From Chlorocebus sabaeus (lineage: Eukaryota; Chordata; Mammalia; Primates; Cercopithecidae): a stretch of DNA of 64,000 nucleotides. This document shows positions 22,806 to 35,540 of the stretch, piece by piece. The notes beneath the pieces are model-generated. The model saw only the letters and a list, made by a program, of their open reading frames with translations, had not been told where the DNA came from and did not search any database. Position 1 is the first letter of the stretch. Every line of letters starts with the position of its first letter. Made by a program: the position numbers and the translations under genes. The stretch is from NCBI RefSeq assembly GCF_047675955.1, contig NC_132926.1:13149326-13213325 (forward strand), in the 5' to 3' direction.

Positions 22806-23099
22806 TTTTTTTTTTTTTTTTCGAGACAGTCTTGCTCTGTCACCCAGGCTGGAGTGCAATGGCGCAACCTTAGCTCACTGCAAACTCCGCCTCCTGTGTT
22901 CAAGTGATTCTCCTGCCTCAGCCTCCTGAGGTGCTGGGATTACAGGCACGTGCTACCATGCCCAGCTAACTTTCTGTATTTTTAGTAGAGATGGTTTCAT
23001 CTTGTTGGTCAGGCTGGTCTCGAACTCCTGACCTCATGATCTGCCTGCCTCAGCCTCCCAAAGTGCTGGGATTACAGGCGTGGGCCCCTGCTCCAGGCC
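22806..23099 (-). mobile_element. Alu (AluS-type), minus strand
   Basis: T run then cgagacagtcttgctctg; ends gcgtgggcccctgctccagg. It abuts a second Alu in the same orientation. Confidence 0.95.
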
Positions 23100-23105
23100 T
23101 TTTTC

Positions 23106-23410
23106 TTTTTTTTTTTTTTTTTTTTTTTTGGACACAGAGTCTTGCTCTGTCACCCAGGCTGGAGTGCAGTGGTGCCATCTTGGCTCCCTGCAACCTCTAC
23201 CTCCTGGGTTCAAGCAATTCTCCTGCCTCAGCCTGCCGAGTAGCTGGGAGTACAGGCGTGTGTCACCACACCCAGCTCATTTTTGTATTGTTAGTAAAGA
23301 TGGAGTTTCACCATGTTGGCCAGGCTGGTCTTGAACTCCTGACCTCCTGGTCCACCTGCCTCAGCCTCCCAAAGTGCTGGGATTACAGGAGTGAGCCACC
23401 GCACCTGGTC
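23106..23410 (-). mobile_element. Alu (AluSx-type), minus strand
   Basis: T run, ggacacagagtcttgctctg, and ends gagccaccgcacctggtc. Head-to-tail with the Alu at 22806-23099. Confidence 0.95.
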
Positions 23411-23499
23411 AGCGTTTCTTAAGCCTCTAATCATATAGCAGAACCTGGGCTACATGATTCCCTTATTTCATTTTTGTTCTCGAGGAACTTTTGCAATGT

Positions 23500-23585
23500 T
23501 GTATTTTCTCTATTTTACAGATGAGGAAACTGAATCTCAGAGAGGTTGACTAGTTAACCCACTCTTATATCATCAGCTAATGTGC
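23500..23585 (-). repeat. MIR SINE fragment
   Basis: Reads attttacagatgaggaaact and gaatctcagagaggttgac, the core phrase of reverse-complemented MIR. Confidence 0.7.
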
Positions 23586-24049
23586 AAGCAAAACAGGGCT
23601 TCTAAACTAAATCTGGTACGCTCACCAGAGTGGGAGTTAGAAGGCCCACCCTACCTGGCTGTGGGAATTGGCATAAATAATTTCTCCTCGGGCAAGTCTT
23701 TTAGCCTCTCCCTTCAATCGTTTCTACAGCTGTTAAGTGAGGAGCTTGTGAGGGGCCAGAAGCAATAGAAATGTGAGAAGCAGAGCGGATGAGGACATGG
23801 CAAACTGTGGGGCTGGGTACCCTCGCCTGACGTTCTACTCCTGGTCAACTGATATTTGGAAATGTGAGAGCTGATTTTTCAAAAGGAGTTTCTTTTGTGG
23901 GGTATGGGTGTGTATACACGTGAAATATCCTGATTTTCAACTGTTGGCAACAAATTCACAAAAATATAAAATATCAAGCCCAAACAAAATACAGTTACCT
24001 GTCCCAGACACATATACAGTCGGTATGTGCCGTGGCCCAAAGTCTTCTG

Positions 24050-24190
24050 TAGGTTTCATTCATTCAGTAAGCGTTGATGAAGTGCCTGCTGTGCTAGGCA
24101 ACTGTGTTAGGACTGGGAGTACAATGATGGGCAGAATGTCTATCTTCTTGCTCCTTAGGCACAGTGGGGAAAATAGACTTGGGAACCAAA
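24050..24190 (+). repeat. L2-like fossil
   Basis: Reads tcattcattcagtaagcgtt, gaagtgcctgctgtgctagg and gggagtacaatgatgggcag, the L2 terminal-region phrase. Confidence 0.55.
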
Positions 24191-25270
24191 CACAAGGGTC
24201 CAATTGTTAAGGCTGAGAAGTGCAGGAGGTTATGAAACGTCTAATAGGGACAGACTGTCATGGAGCATTCAGTTTGATATGAAGATGCAGCCTTCCCAGC
24301 TTCCCAGGGTTGCTCTTCCTCTCCATCTGCCATTTGTTTAGGTGCTTGTGCGCACCTCTCCTCCTGTGTAATCCAGAGGAATCCACGGCCCTTCCTAAAC
24401 TTCACTTTCTAAAGAAACATTCTCTGATGACAATGCATCCACGCTAAGTCCCATTCAGCCACCATGTGCAATCTGTCATTTCCCAGCCTAAGGTCAGCCC
24501 CCAATGGAAGCTACATAGCTTCATTGCTTCTCTTCTCTGCTGTTCAGCTCATCCATTTAAGTGGCCATTTTTTTTTTTTAAGTTAAGGAAACACACATTT
24601 CATTATATGTTGAATTCTTTGGATATACTGCATGCATGAACCCAATTCACTTACACAGAATGTTTAGGATTTGTAATCACCTGCTTGGAGAACTTAGGCG
24701 GGTGAGTGAAGCGTGTGGCTAGAGGGAGGGAGCCTGATCTTTTAGGACCATCATCATGAGGTTGGGATTAGCTGGACTCTCAGTGAGAGGAGTTGCTGGG
24801 ACCAGGCTGGTTTTCTTAGGGACAGCTAATCGTTTCACAATAGCCTCACCCTTTCTACTAGGGTGAGGAGGGAAGGCCCTTTTCAATGAAGTATTTTTGA
24901 ATCCTTGGAGGAGGGAGTTCCCAGGGAAGAGATGCTGAATCTATGTGTGGTTTTTATAAAGAGCAGCTTTTACCTCTTCCTTTTCTGCGCAACATCCTGC
25001 AGTGCTTGGGGGGACATTTGCTGAGAACATTCTTAAAATAGAGGCATGGAAACCAATCTGTCAGGTAGAAGTGTGCAGGCGGCGAAACCCTGGTTACCGT
25101 GACACCAAGCTGGGATATGAGTTATCTTGTCCCATCAGACTGATCCCAGTTGAAGGGACCCTGACGATCATGGGAGGGGCTGAGTGACCATACCTGCATG
25201 GCACAAAGCCTAGTATGAGGGTCCTTGAGCCCAGCTTTGTCCTTAGTCATTGCTGTCTCTGTGATTATAG

Positions 25271-25342
25271 GCATCTGGAAGACAACCAGGTCAGCGTCAT
25301 CGAGAGAGGCGCCTTCCAGGACCTGAAGCAGCTGGAGCGACT
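25271..25342 (+). CDS. SLIT3: SLIT3 coding exon (probably exon 3): next leucine-rich repeat
   Basis: This 72-base internal exon has acceptor gtgattatag (AG ending 25270) and donor gtaagt starting at 25343. Its first base completes the Leu codon left open by the previous exon. It then reads [20 protein letters not shown] and LER, and its last two bases open the next Leu codon. It is one 24-residue LRR with the N of the LxxN ladder and the conserved GAFQDL segment. [15 protein letters not shown] is the SLIT3 version, where SLIT2 has QLMENKISTIERGAF. Like its neighbour it is phase 2 on both sides and a multiple of three. It is a secreted, extracellular part of the ROBO ligand. No frameshift or missing key residue is visible. 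Confidence 0.96.
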
Positions 25343-26837
25343 GTAAGTACAGCACAACCTCCTTTCTTAAAGTGTTTTTTAATTTTAGTGCTTTTTTTTT
25401 TTTTTGTAAATTGGCCTTATGACCTTGTTTAAAAAGGTCTCCAGTGTTTTAATAAAATGTTTGCTATTATACTTAAGGCACATTAGATGCATGTTAAAGA
25501 AACACTGAGATCTACTTACACTCCTTTTCTGTAAAAGTTGCTAGAATCAGCTTCCAGGGTTTGTTTCCCTTCCTCTCAGGCTTGAGTTCTGTCTTGGTAC
25601 CTGTATAAGGGGCTGGTTTTTAACCAAGTGTAAGCCTTCCCTTCCACGGAGGAGGGAAGCCTGCAGTTACCCTGTCATGAAATCCGGCATCAGATACTCC
25701 CTACTCCTCTGCACGGGCAGAAGCTCCCTCCTGAGGCCCTCTCCTCCCTGAGTGTTCTCTGCCCCACTCTTGTGGGAGAGGAAGGACTGGTGAGTGGGCG
25801 CAGCCTTCAGTGCGCTTGTATCTCCTGTGAGTGAGCATCAGCCTGTGTCAAGAAGCCCCCACGTTTCCACGAGAGAATGCATTGCCAGTGGTTTAAAAAT
25901 AGGCCACTGTTCTGACTCAATGAGAGGGAGAGAGGAAAAGGGATGGGAATGGAAGACAGTTGGAGCCTCCATTTGTTTTGTTGATGAATACTTTTGCAGA
26001 AAACTCTCGGATGACTTTGAGGAGGGCTGCTCAGATGGTTAAGTAGGCGACTTCACCTTTCCTCTGTTAATCACATCTGGCAGCTCATAACATCTGGATA
26101 TTTGCTTTCTGCCCTCTGAGCAGGGATTGTCCCCAAGAGCACTTAGTCATGCTGGTGGGTGGCTCTCTTCAAAGTTCTCTCTGAATCTTGGTTGCCCTGA
26201 CATTTCAGCCTCTTTCTCCTGCAGTCAAAAGGATGAAGCTGCAACAGCTCACAGCTCTGCCGGCTTCCTTAGAAGAACTGTGCTCTGTTTACCTGTCTGG
26301 TTGCCAAATCTCATTTACAGAGGTGGGCTTGGGTAAGGTGGCGTGCCTGCCCCTGACTAGTTAGCTTTGAGATGTGCCATCTTTTCCGCCGGAATCAATT
26401 TATCTGGGGCCACATAAGAACAGCGAAGGTCCCCATTGCACATCAATTAGTATTACCCAGAAAAATGCCTTCCTCCCTCTCTGTTGTGTGAACCGTCTCA
26501 TTCATTGTTCTCCTTCTGGGTCAAATCCCAGCATATGTTCTGCTGGTGTTGGTTTGAAAATATGACATTTATTTCTTGCAAGGGAAAACGGTTATAAAAA
26601 GACTGAATGTTGTCTCTGTTTACACGTTTATTTTTAAGTTTCTTAACTCTCAAGTTCTTATTTAGACCAAAGAGAACATAAAAGTATTTGTTGAACCTGA
26701 TTCCTTTGTATGAAATATTCAGCATTTCTACACAAAGATCAACACATGGTCCTTTGTGAAAAGGCCACTCCTTAGTCTACTGATTAGAAGAGTGAAGAAA
26801 ATTCCCAATTCACTAATTTCCTTGTTTTAGGGAAGGA

Positions 26838-27020
26838 ACTAATTGAGTACCTTGGACATGCCAGGAACTATGCTAGTGTTTTACATGCTATTTGTATTTT
26901 TTATTGCCACAAAATTCCTATGAGGTGTAATTACCCTCATTTTACAGATGAAGAAACAGACCCAGAGAGACTGAGTCAAGGAATGGTCAAGAGGGGAGCC
27001 AAGATTCAAAGCCACTTCTG
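26838..27020 (-). repeat. MIR SINE fossil
   Basis: Reads gagtaccttggacatgccag, tatgaggtgtaattaccctc, attttacagatgaagaaaca and gaggggagccaagattcaaa. Confidence 0.8.
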
Positions 27021-27264
27021 TCTGACATGAAAGATGATGTTATTCCATACTCATGTGCAGCAGATATTAGATGAAGTGTGATCTTTAGTAAGGGCCCTGA
27101 GAGTAACCTCTCATCTAAACATTTAACTCCAGGGAGTATTGGTGAAATATTTTGGCAAAGCCTCTTTTCTTTGGCTTGGTGAACAAGGCTGAAATACCCA
27201 TGCATGTCTGGGGAACTGAATGGATTACAGTTGCAGAGGAAACCTGATTATTTCTCCGTGTTGG

Positions 27265-27705
27265 TGTATTAGGTGGGTAATGCTAGCTGCTGTGCTAGAT
27301 AAACCCTCAAATCTCAGTGACTTAACACAGTGGACGTTTACTTCTTATTCATCTAAAACTCAATATGGGCATTGCTGATAAGGCCTCCCTTCTCCAAGGG
27401 AGACTCAGGGACAAAGTCGTCTTCCTCTCCTCGACTTTACCCTCCTTAAATCTTGGCTTTCAAGGTGACAATGTTTGTCTGCATCAAGCCAGGAGAAGAG
27501 AAAACAGCATGAAAAATTTCACGTGGGAGGTTTTCAGATTTCAAGAAGTACATGTCACTTCCAGTCTCACATACTTTGGGCTAGAACTCAGTCATGTGGC
27601 CACAGGAAACTGCAGAGGATGGAGGAAAGATGGTTGAGCTGTGTGCCCAGGAAGCAGAAGAAACAGGCTTAGTGAACAGCTAGCCAATCTCTGACTTCTA
27701 CTGCA
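27265..27705. repeat. Ancient LTR-like repeat, third copy of the 3285-3990 family
   Basis: Reads tgtgctagataaaccctcaa, atctcagtgacttaacacag, then a late tagaactcagtcatgtggcc block and cttagtgaacagctagcc. The family is not named with confidence. Confidence 0.45.
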
Positions 27706-28434
27706 AGTGATCTGAAGAAGTACTTAATCAGGAAGAAGATTGGAAACACAGGCAACTGGGTTCATATACACAGTTGAATGGTCATTCTCATAATACCTTT
27801 CAGTGTTAGCAAGAAGGGATGTGTGTGACATTAATCCTGATTGGCGTTAATCTGGTTTTGGTTATTCATTCTGTTTTCATACAGACGGGGGGATGTGGAA
27901 TTGGAAAACATAATACATTTGCTATTAACAAGATGACGGTGGATTGTGCCATCTCTAGCCCTTACTCCTGGCTCACCTTATCTGTGTCTCTGTATTTGGT
28001 AATAGATAAATCTTTATTGATCATATTCTAAGATAGAGCCTGGAAATATTAGGGGTTATGATGCTTCATTTCTGGAGGGTTTATTTCCACTCTGAGTAGT
28101 CATTATTGGTTTGTTCTCTTGGGTCTTCCTGGGAAAGGAAAAGGAAGTCTGTCCTCTGGGTCTCAATTCAGAATTCCCTATTCCTCCGTGAAAGGACCCT
28201 ATGCCTCTGGCGGAGTTAGGTGCCCCTATTCTCATAACACAGGTGTCTTCCTATCACAGCACTTATGACACCATATTTTAATTCCCTGTTTTCTGGATTG
28301 TTTCTTCTCAGAACCATGAATGTTGAGGTCAGGATTCATGTCCCATTTAGCTCCTAATCTCACAGCCTTGAGCAAGGCATGATAGTAACTGCTTGAGGAA
28401 TATTTATTAAAACACTTGAGTTTTTGTCCTATAT

Positions 28435-28640
28435 AAGTGATTCTAAGCTGGGCCTCATTTTGTCTTCCAGAGGACACTTGGTAATGTTTAGATACATTTT
28501 TAATTGTCACAGCTGGGAGATGCTACCTAGCAGATAGAGCACAGGAGTATCTCTAAACATCTTTAAATGCACAAAATGGCCCTACAACAAAGAATTATTC
28601 AGCCCAAAATGTCACTAGTGCCAAAACTGAGAAATTCTGC
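28435..28640. mobile_element. MER20 (hAT-Charlie MITE)
   Basis: Contains gtgattctaagctggg, gtcacagctgggagatgcta, ccctacaacaaagaattatt, cagcccaaaatgtcactagt and ends actgagaaattctg. This is the order of the MER20 consensus. Confidence 0.85.
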
Positions 28641-28879
28641 TCTTTAACTATCCTATGTCAGATAACATGTCAGGCACTTTACGTATACCATCTCATGGAA
28701 TCTATGTGAGAATATTATGAAGTTAGAATTATAAAATGTGATGTGATAAAATATAAAACTCAAAGTATAACCTATGAAGTACTTTGCTTAATATGTTTAC
28801 CTAAGCCTAATTTAGCTAGATCTCACTTCTGGTTTCCAGAAAGTGTATGGGATAGAGGAAAGAGTTAAACCAAGAGGAA

Positions 28880-31440
28880 ACAAACACATTTTATAGGTGG
28901 GATATTCTTTGAGACAGTTGCTCTGGTCTTTTCAAAAAGTCAATGTCAAGAAAAACATGGGAGTCAACTTTTAAGTTCAAAAAAAGCTTAGAATATAATA
29001 GAAGCAGTACCACAAAATTGGAAGGGTCAATGGAATTAAAATGTTCTAAGATTCTTAAATTATTCAGGAATTCATAGTGCTAATATTTATTGCCTTATTA
29101 AGTCAAAGATGTATGTTGAAATCTGTAGCATAGACTCTAAAAAAAGTAGTCAAAAAATTATGATAGTCCAAGGGAAAAGGAGCACAGTGTGATACAAAAT
29201 ATGTAGTTAATTAAAATGAAGGATAAAAGAGAAGGAAAAGGAACATAGAACAAATAGAAATCAACAGTAAGATGATACATTTAAACCTGAATATATCATA
29301 TTACTTTATATGTAAATGCACTAATTCTCCAATTAAAAAACATAGATTGTCAGAGTGTATTTTAAAAATACCAAACATATGCTTTTTACAAAATAATAAC
29401 ATTAAACATATGGATAGAGAAAACTTGAAAGTAAAAAAATGAAAATGATAGCATGAAAACACTAACCGAAAGGTTAGTGTCACTCTATTAAAGATAATAT
29501 AGAATTTAAAGAAAAATATTAGATATAAAGAGAGAATTTTATAATGGTAAAATAGGAAATAAACCAGGAAGATATACCAAATCTGTATTTGTATGTGTCT
29601 AAAAACATAGCCTGAAAATATGGAAAGCAAATACTGACAGAACTAAAAAAAATAGACAAATTTATAATCATAGTTAAGATGCACTTTTTGGTAATTAATA
29701 GAACAAGGAGATACAATTCTTAGTAAAAATATAGAATATTAAATAACAATATTTTTAAGCCTGATGTAATTGATATATAGAGAACACTTAAAGCAACATA
29801 GAATAGAAATCTTTTCAAGGGCATATGAAAGTTTTATTATGTACTGATCTAGAAAGCAAGTCGACACATATCAAAGGATATCATATGGAGCATGTTCTCT
29901 GACAGCAGGAATAATCAACAAGTTAATTTAAAAAACTAGAAAAATCCAAAATATTTGGAGATTGAGTAATATACCTCTAAATACTCTGAGTCGAAGAACA
30001 TACTGCAGTGGAAATTAGAACATATTTTTCTGAATGTTAATAAACATATAATGTGTCACAATGTGTGGATTGCAGCCAAAGCTATGCTCAGAGGAAAATG
30101 TTAGAGCCTTTAAGCTATATTATTCAATTTATGGTATATATTATGTATAGTACATGTTTTAAAAGAAGTACATATCTTGATTAAAATATTCTTACGAAGT
30201 TAGGGCAAGAACAACAAAACAGAACAAAGGAAATTATTAAGAGCAGAAGTATATGAAATAGAAATGAATGTATAATAGAAAAATTCTAAAAAGCCAAACT
30301 AATTCTTGAAGCACCTAAAATTACAGACACTGACTGACAAGACATATCAAAAAACAAAAGACTAAATTACCAACATGAAGAATAAAAAGGGGGATGTAAC
30401 TATGGATATTATAAACATTAAAGTGATAATAAGAGCAGCCTTTGGACAAGTTTATCTCAATGATTTTGAAGAGTAAATGAAATTGAAAATAGAAACAGGA
30501 AGGGATAGAAAATCTGTCATATCAATTAGAGAAATTAAATATTTAAAACATTTCATCAAAACTAGGCTCAGATGGCTTTAGCAAAAAATTCTAACAAAGT
30601 TTTAAGGAATAAAGTATATCAACTTAATACAAACTAATTCTAAAAAAGAATGAACATTTGTCTATTTAGCCAGCATAACCTTGAGAACAAAACCCAGTAA
30701 GGACATTTCAAGAAAAAACATAAACCAATGTCTTTCATGAATATTTTTACAAATTTCCCAACAAAATACTAGCAAATGAATTCAGTTATACTGAAAAGGA
30801 TAATATATTCCAACGAAATCTGGCTTATTCAAAGAAGGCAAGGTTGGTTTAATAGTGGAAATTTCACCTCTCAAATAAAAACATGCTGAACAACTAGGAT
30901 AGCAAAACCAAAGACATATGCAACATCTACAATAAAATTAGTTGGAACAGTAATTCAGTGAATCCCCAATAGATGGTTTCAAGACCGTTGTGGTATCTCA
31001 TCTGTGTAGGAGAAAGCAGAGGGAAGACAGCTACAGTTCTTAGGACCCTGAGAAGAATGCATACCTTAAATTACCCATCTCTACTCATTGGAAAACGGTG
31101 GCCAATCTGAGAAAAGCTGCCAAATATAGAAGGGAGTTCTATCAGATCCAATTCATGTTCAGTACAAAGGAACCATGATGTAATAATGACTGATAATACT
31201 TGGAGCATTCTGTGGCTTATACATTCTTCAAATGAAAATGAGGCTCTTTTCCTAGGAAAGGTCTAACATTGGTAAGAAACTTCTGGGAGTAGTTGATCAG
31301 AAAAGGAACAATGGTAGAAATAAAAAGAGAACTCCTTGAGAAGTATGTTAGAATTCACCAGAAGAGTCAAATCTTGGAAAATACAAGGCCATGTTTCTCA
31401 TTGCTTTGCAAAAACAAGAATGAGCTCTAGAGTCTTAAAG

Positions 31441-31475
<35 letters not shown>

Positions 31476-33232
31476 TTTCGCCCCTCCATTCTAAAACTAC
31501 AGGGAAATTTATTTCACTTAAAAAATAAGCAGTTAAAAGGATTGTGATTGAAGCCCATATAAAGGTTTTTACATTAGAAAAGGTATGAGAAGCATAACTT
31601 TCTTAGAAATAATGAAAACATAAAAGGAGATACCCACAAAACAAATAAACTATAATAGTTCAAAACTGGCTAGAAGAATTTAAAAAATTATAAGAGAACA
31701 ACACAAATCTAAATTTTAAAAACTCTAATAAGAGAAATGTAGGATTTGAAAGGAGGGGTGAAGAACTCAAAGAACTTAATAGAAGTACTTCAAAATAAGT
31801 ACTGCCAGTACAATACTGAAGAAAAACTAACTTGTAGAAATTACACTATCCAGTTTCAAGACTTACTGTAAAGCTATAGTAATCAAGACAGCATGATATT
31901 GGTGAAAAATTAGACACACACATCAAGGTGACAGAATAGCGAGCCCAGAAATAGACCCATGCAAATATAGTCAACTGATTTTTTGACAAAGGTGTAAAGA
32001 TAATTCAATGGAGAAAGAATAATATTTTCAACAAGTGGTGCTGGTACAATTGGCTGTCCAGATACAGAAAAATGAATCTGGATACAAATCTTATATCTTA
32101 CACAAAATTGAAGTCCAGATGATTCATAGACCTAAATGTAAAATATAAAACTACGAAGAAAATATTTTCAAAACATGTATCTGATAAAGAATTTATACAC
32201 AAAATATACAAAGAGCTTTAAAAACTCAATAGTAAAAAGATACTGCTCTCCCCCATAAAGGAAAGAAATGGACAAAAGATTCAAATAGACACTTCACCGA
32301 AGAAGATATACAGCTCACAAGTAAGCATACAAAAACGTACTCAACATCATTTTTCATTAGGGTGATGCAAATAGGTATGTAGTGAGATATACTACTACAC
32401 ACCTATTACAATGGTGAACATTTTAAAAATTGACAACGCTAATTGCTGGTGAGGTGGAGTAGCAGGAACTCTCATTCATTGCTGGCAGTAATACGAAATG
32501 GTACAGCCACTTTAGAACACAGTTTAGCAGTTTTTTAAAAAGTTAAACACAGTCTTATACAATCCAGATCTGTGGTTGCTAGGGATTCAGAGGAGAAGAG
32601 GGAACCGAAAGTTGAATAAAGCACAGTGGGGGATGGTGGGGTTTAGGATGGTAAAACTATGCTGTATGATAATGAAATTGTGTATACATGACCCTATGCA
32701 TTTGTCAAAACCTATAAAATTTTACCACACAGAGTGAACTATAATGCATGCAAATTTTTAAAAAGTCATGTAGGAGAGTGGGGTATCCCAGAATGGAATG
32801 CAGACTGTGATGAATGTATGCATCAGCCTCACTGAAGTGAGGGAGCAAAGGTGCTGACCTAAGCTGTGGAAATGAGTGGAGTCTGTAAGACTAAAGGCAA
32901 AAGGAACTGCACAGAACTGTACTCTAGTTGATAAGGTTGTTTCCCCTGGGGGTATGTGTTAACAATTCTGAGACACTGTACATGTATACTGGAATTGAAC
33001 AATAGATGGTGGATGGTGAGGATAGATTTCTTGCTGTTGAAATGGGTGGTTAGAAACAAACAATGGAGAAAGCTAGAATAATCTATGTGGGAATGGACTA
33101 GTTGAGACATCAGTATTAACTCATGTTTAGCCTACTGTAGATACTTTTAATATAGATGAATATATACATAGAAACATTTTTTGATATGTGTATTTATATG
33201 AATTAACATACAAAAAAATATTTCCTTGCTCT
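28880..33232 (+). mobile_element. Old L1 (L1M class) fragments, plus strand
   Basis: AT-rich decayed L1. Best recognised is 31840-32550, which carries ORF2 3' text such as caagacagcatgatattggt, gaaatagacccatgcaaata and ggaactctcattcattgctg, followed by 3' UTR-like text to about 33000. The stretch from 28880 to 30900 is L1-like but weaker. A block at about 30950-31470 ending in 29 As is not recognisably L1. Many stops occur and no reading frame survives. Confidence 0.7.
31442..31470 (+). repeat. Poly(A) run
   Basis: About 29 As inside the old L1 field, at the end of a roughly 500-base block that I do not recognise as L1. Confidence 0.85.
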
Positions 33233-33455
33233 GGCCAGGTGTGGTGGCTCATGCCTGTTATCCCAGCACTTTTGGAGCCCCAAATCGGTGCATCACAAGG
33301 TCAGGAGATTGAGACCATTCTGGCTAACATTGTGAAACCCCGTCTCCACTAAAAATACTAGAAATTATCCAGGTGTGGTGGCATGTGCCTATAGTCCCAG
33401 CTACCTGGGAGGCTGATGCAGGAGAATCAGCCTGGGTGACAGTGAGATTCAGTCT

Positions 33456-33497
<42 letters not shown>
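33233..33497 (+). mobile_element. Alu, plus strand, truncated right monomer, long A tail
   Basis: Starts ggccaggtgtggtggctcat. The right monomer jumps from 'gcaggagaatca' to 'gcctgggtgacagtgag', losing about 50 bases. The tail is about 40 As (33457-33496). Confidence 0.92.
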
Positions 33498-33498
<1 letters not shown>

Positions 33499-33499
33499 C

Positions 33500-34565
33500 T
33501 TTATCAGCAAGAGGGCCTGGAAGCAACAACACTGGAGTAGCAATGAGCATGCCCAGCACCCAGCTGATGGTTTCTAAAATCATTTTCCCACAAAAAGGAA
33601 TTAAAGCATCTTGAAAAAATGGTTTATTCTAAGGGTGAGAAATGTTGTTGTGCCATAAAGGGAGTGCTCAAAACAAAATGTGAAACCCCACAATTTGGGG
33701 AGTATGTCAAAAGGACATAAAAGCAAACAAAGAATTCTTAGTGGCCAAAGCTGCAACCATTTGAATAACAAAATAAGTATTGAATTATTAACCAAGTTTA
33801 AATATCCATGGGTCCATACTCACAGAAATAAATGAGTGAATAAATAAATGGAATGAAGAGACAGATGCCATGCAGAATAATTCTCACTAATTTGTTGTGT
33901 AGGTTCTCTGCCCTCTAGAAGGTTGAACCTAACTTAAATGTGGCCTTCCTTAAATGTGGACTTCACATGGACACTTCCATCGAAAGAGTACTATGTGAAA
34001 AGGGAAGGGAGTGGGCAGTAGGTTTACAGTGGAGAAATTCGACACACACCACCTTAGCCAAGTGATCAAGGTCAGTGTCAACACTGATAAATCATTTGAT
34101 ACCTTTGATATGATGCAACGAAAATATTACTTTATATCTGTGATCTTCCTCCCCCAAACCCATCATCTCGGTCTTACCTGAAAAACATCAGACAAATCTC
34201 TATTGAGAAACTTCTTAAAAAATACCTGACTAGTCCTCCTCAAAACTGTGTATTAAAAACAAGGGAAATCAGAAAAACTGTCACAGCCAAAAGGAGCCTG
34301 AGGAGACATAATGACTAAATGTAATGTGGTATCTTAGATGGTATGCTGAAACAAACACAAAAAGTAAAAACTAAGAAAATCTGAAAAAAATATTGACTGT
34401 AGTGAATAATAAATGCAATAGGATTGCTTCATTAAGTATGACAACTGTATTATACTTATATAAGTTGTTAATAGGGGAAATTGGGTGTGGGCTATATGAG
34501 AACTTTCAATACTATCTTCCCAGTTTTTATGTAAATCAAAATCTAATATAAAAAGGTTTTTTTAA
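33500..34565 (+). mobile_element. L1ME-type 3' UTR fragment
   Basis: Contains aatgagtgaataaataaatg, aaacatcagacaaatctcta, ttgagaaacttctt, cacagccaaaaggagcctga and ggagacataatgactaaatg, then an AT-rich tail ending gtaaatcaaaatctaatata. This matches the typical late part of L1ME 3' UTRs. Confidence 0.6.
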
Positions 34566-35244
34566 GTTGACCCATGAAACCCTGCCTGATTTATAGACTT
34601 ATGAGCAAAATAAATGTTTTTTATGCCAAAAATACATACATATATTTTAATCTAGATGGATTTCGAAAAGAAATAACTGGGATAAATACTGCTTTAAAAG
34701 AAATAGAAGATGGAAAGCAGTATTCTTAAGTCAACAAGAAATTAATACAGAGATAAAGGGATTTAAGACAAAGTGAGAGTTGGGCAAAGAGGTTCTAACA
34801 AACTTAGGAATCTCTGAGGAAGAAAACAATGGAACAAAGCAAAACTGATAGTACTGATAATTACTATTCAAGAAAATGTTCTTAAAAGTTGATTAGAAAA
34901 TACCTTGTGGAAGTGCGCTAAATGTTTGGAAACGTCAACTCTGAAGGGTCAGAACAAAATATGTTCTAATAAAACTATTAAATTTTAAAGGAAAAAGTCC
35001 TTAAGCATTCAATCAGAGACTCGTAAAGAAAGAAAATTGGATTTCTTGCCTATTTTTTGATGCCAAAATCTTATGTCAGAATACAAGTGAATAACTTAAA
35101 GAAAATGTGAACAATAGCATTTCTATTTAGCCATACTGACATTCAAGTCCAGTGACTGCAGACTACCTATTACGAACATTCAAGAACTTAGGCATCGTGG
35201 TGCCCATGGACACTTCCTAAGGATTCTGCAAAGAATAAGCTTCA

Positions 35245-35540
35245 GGCTGGACGCAGTGACTCACCCATGTAATCCCGGCACTTTGGGAGGCTGAGGTAGG
35301 TGGATCACTTGAGGTCAGGAGTTCCAGACCAGCCTGGCCAACATGGTGCAACCTTGTCTCTACCAAAAAAAAAAAAAAATTAGCCAGGTGTGCTGGCACA
35401 CGCGTGTAGTCCCAGCTACTCAGGCTGAGGCCGGAGAATCGCTTGAACCCAGGAGGTGGAGGTTGTAGTGAGCCAAAATTGTGCCACTGCACTCTAGCCT
35501 GGGACAGAGTGAGACTTCGTCTCAGAAAAAACAACAAAAA
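35245..35540 (+). mobile_element. Alu (AluS-type), plus strand
   Basis: Starts ggctggacgcagtgactcac and ends cttcgtctcagaaaaaacaa. The flanks share aagcttca, a probable target-site duplication. Confidence 0.94.

Larger units (their letters stand above)
18668..25270 (+). other. SLIT3: SLIT3 intron 2 (6,603 bases, complete)
   Basis: This is a complete GT-AG intron, from donor gtaagt at 18668 to acceptor attatag ending at 25270. Most of it (18670-22110 and 23580-25250) is unique-looking sequence with a few MIR/L2-like fossils. Three Alus sit at 22118-23410, one plus and two minus. A 26-base A run lies at 21411-21436, and a C run of about ten bases near 20747-20756. I see no open reading frame or RNA gene that I would defend. 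Confidence 0.9.

Noticed and set aside
22991..23422. 143-residue open frame on the + strand
   Set aside because: It lies entirely in two antisense Alus. Such frames are a known by-product of Alu sequence.
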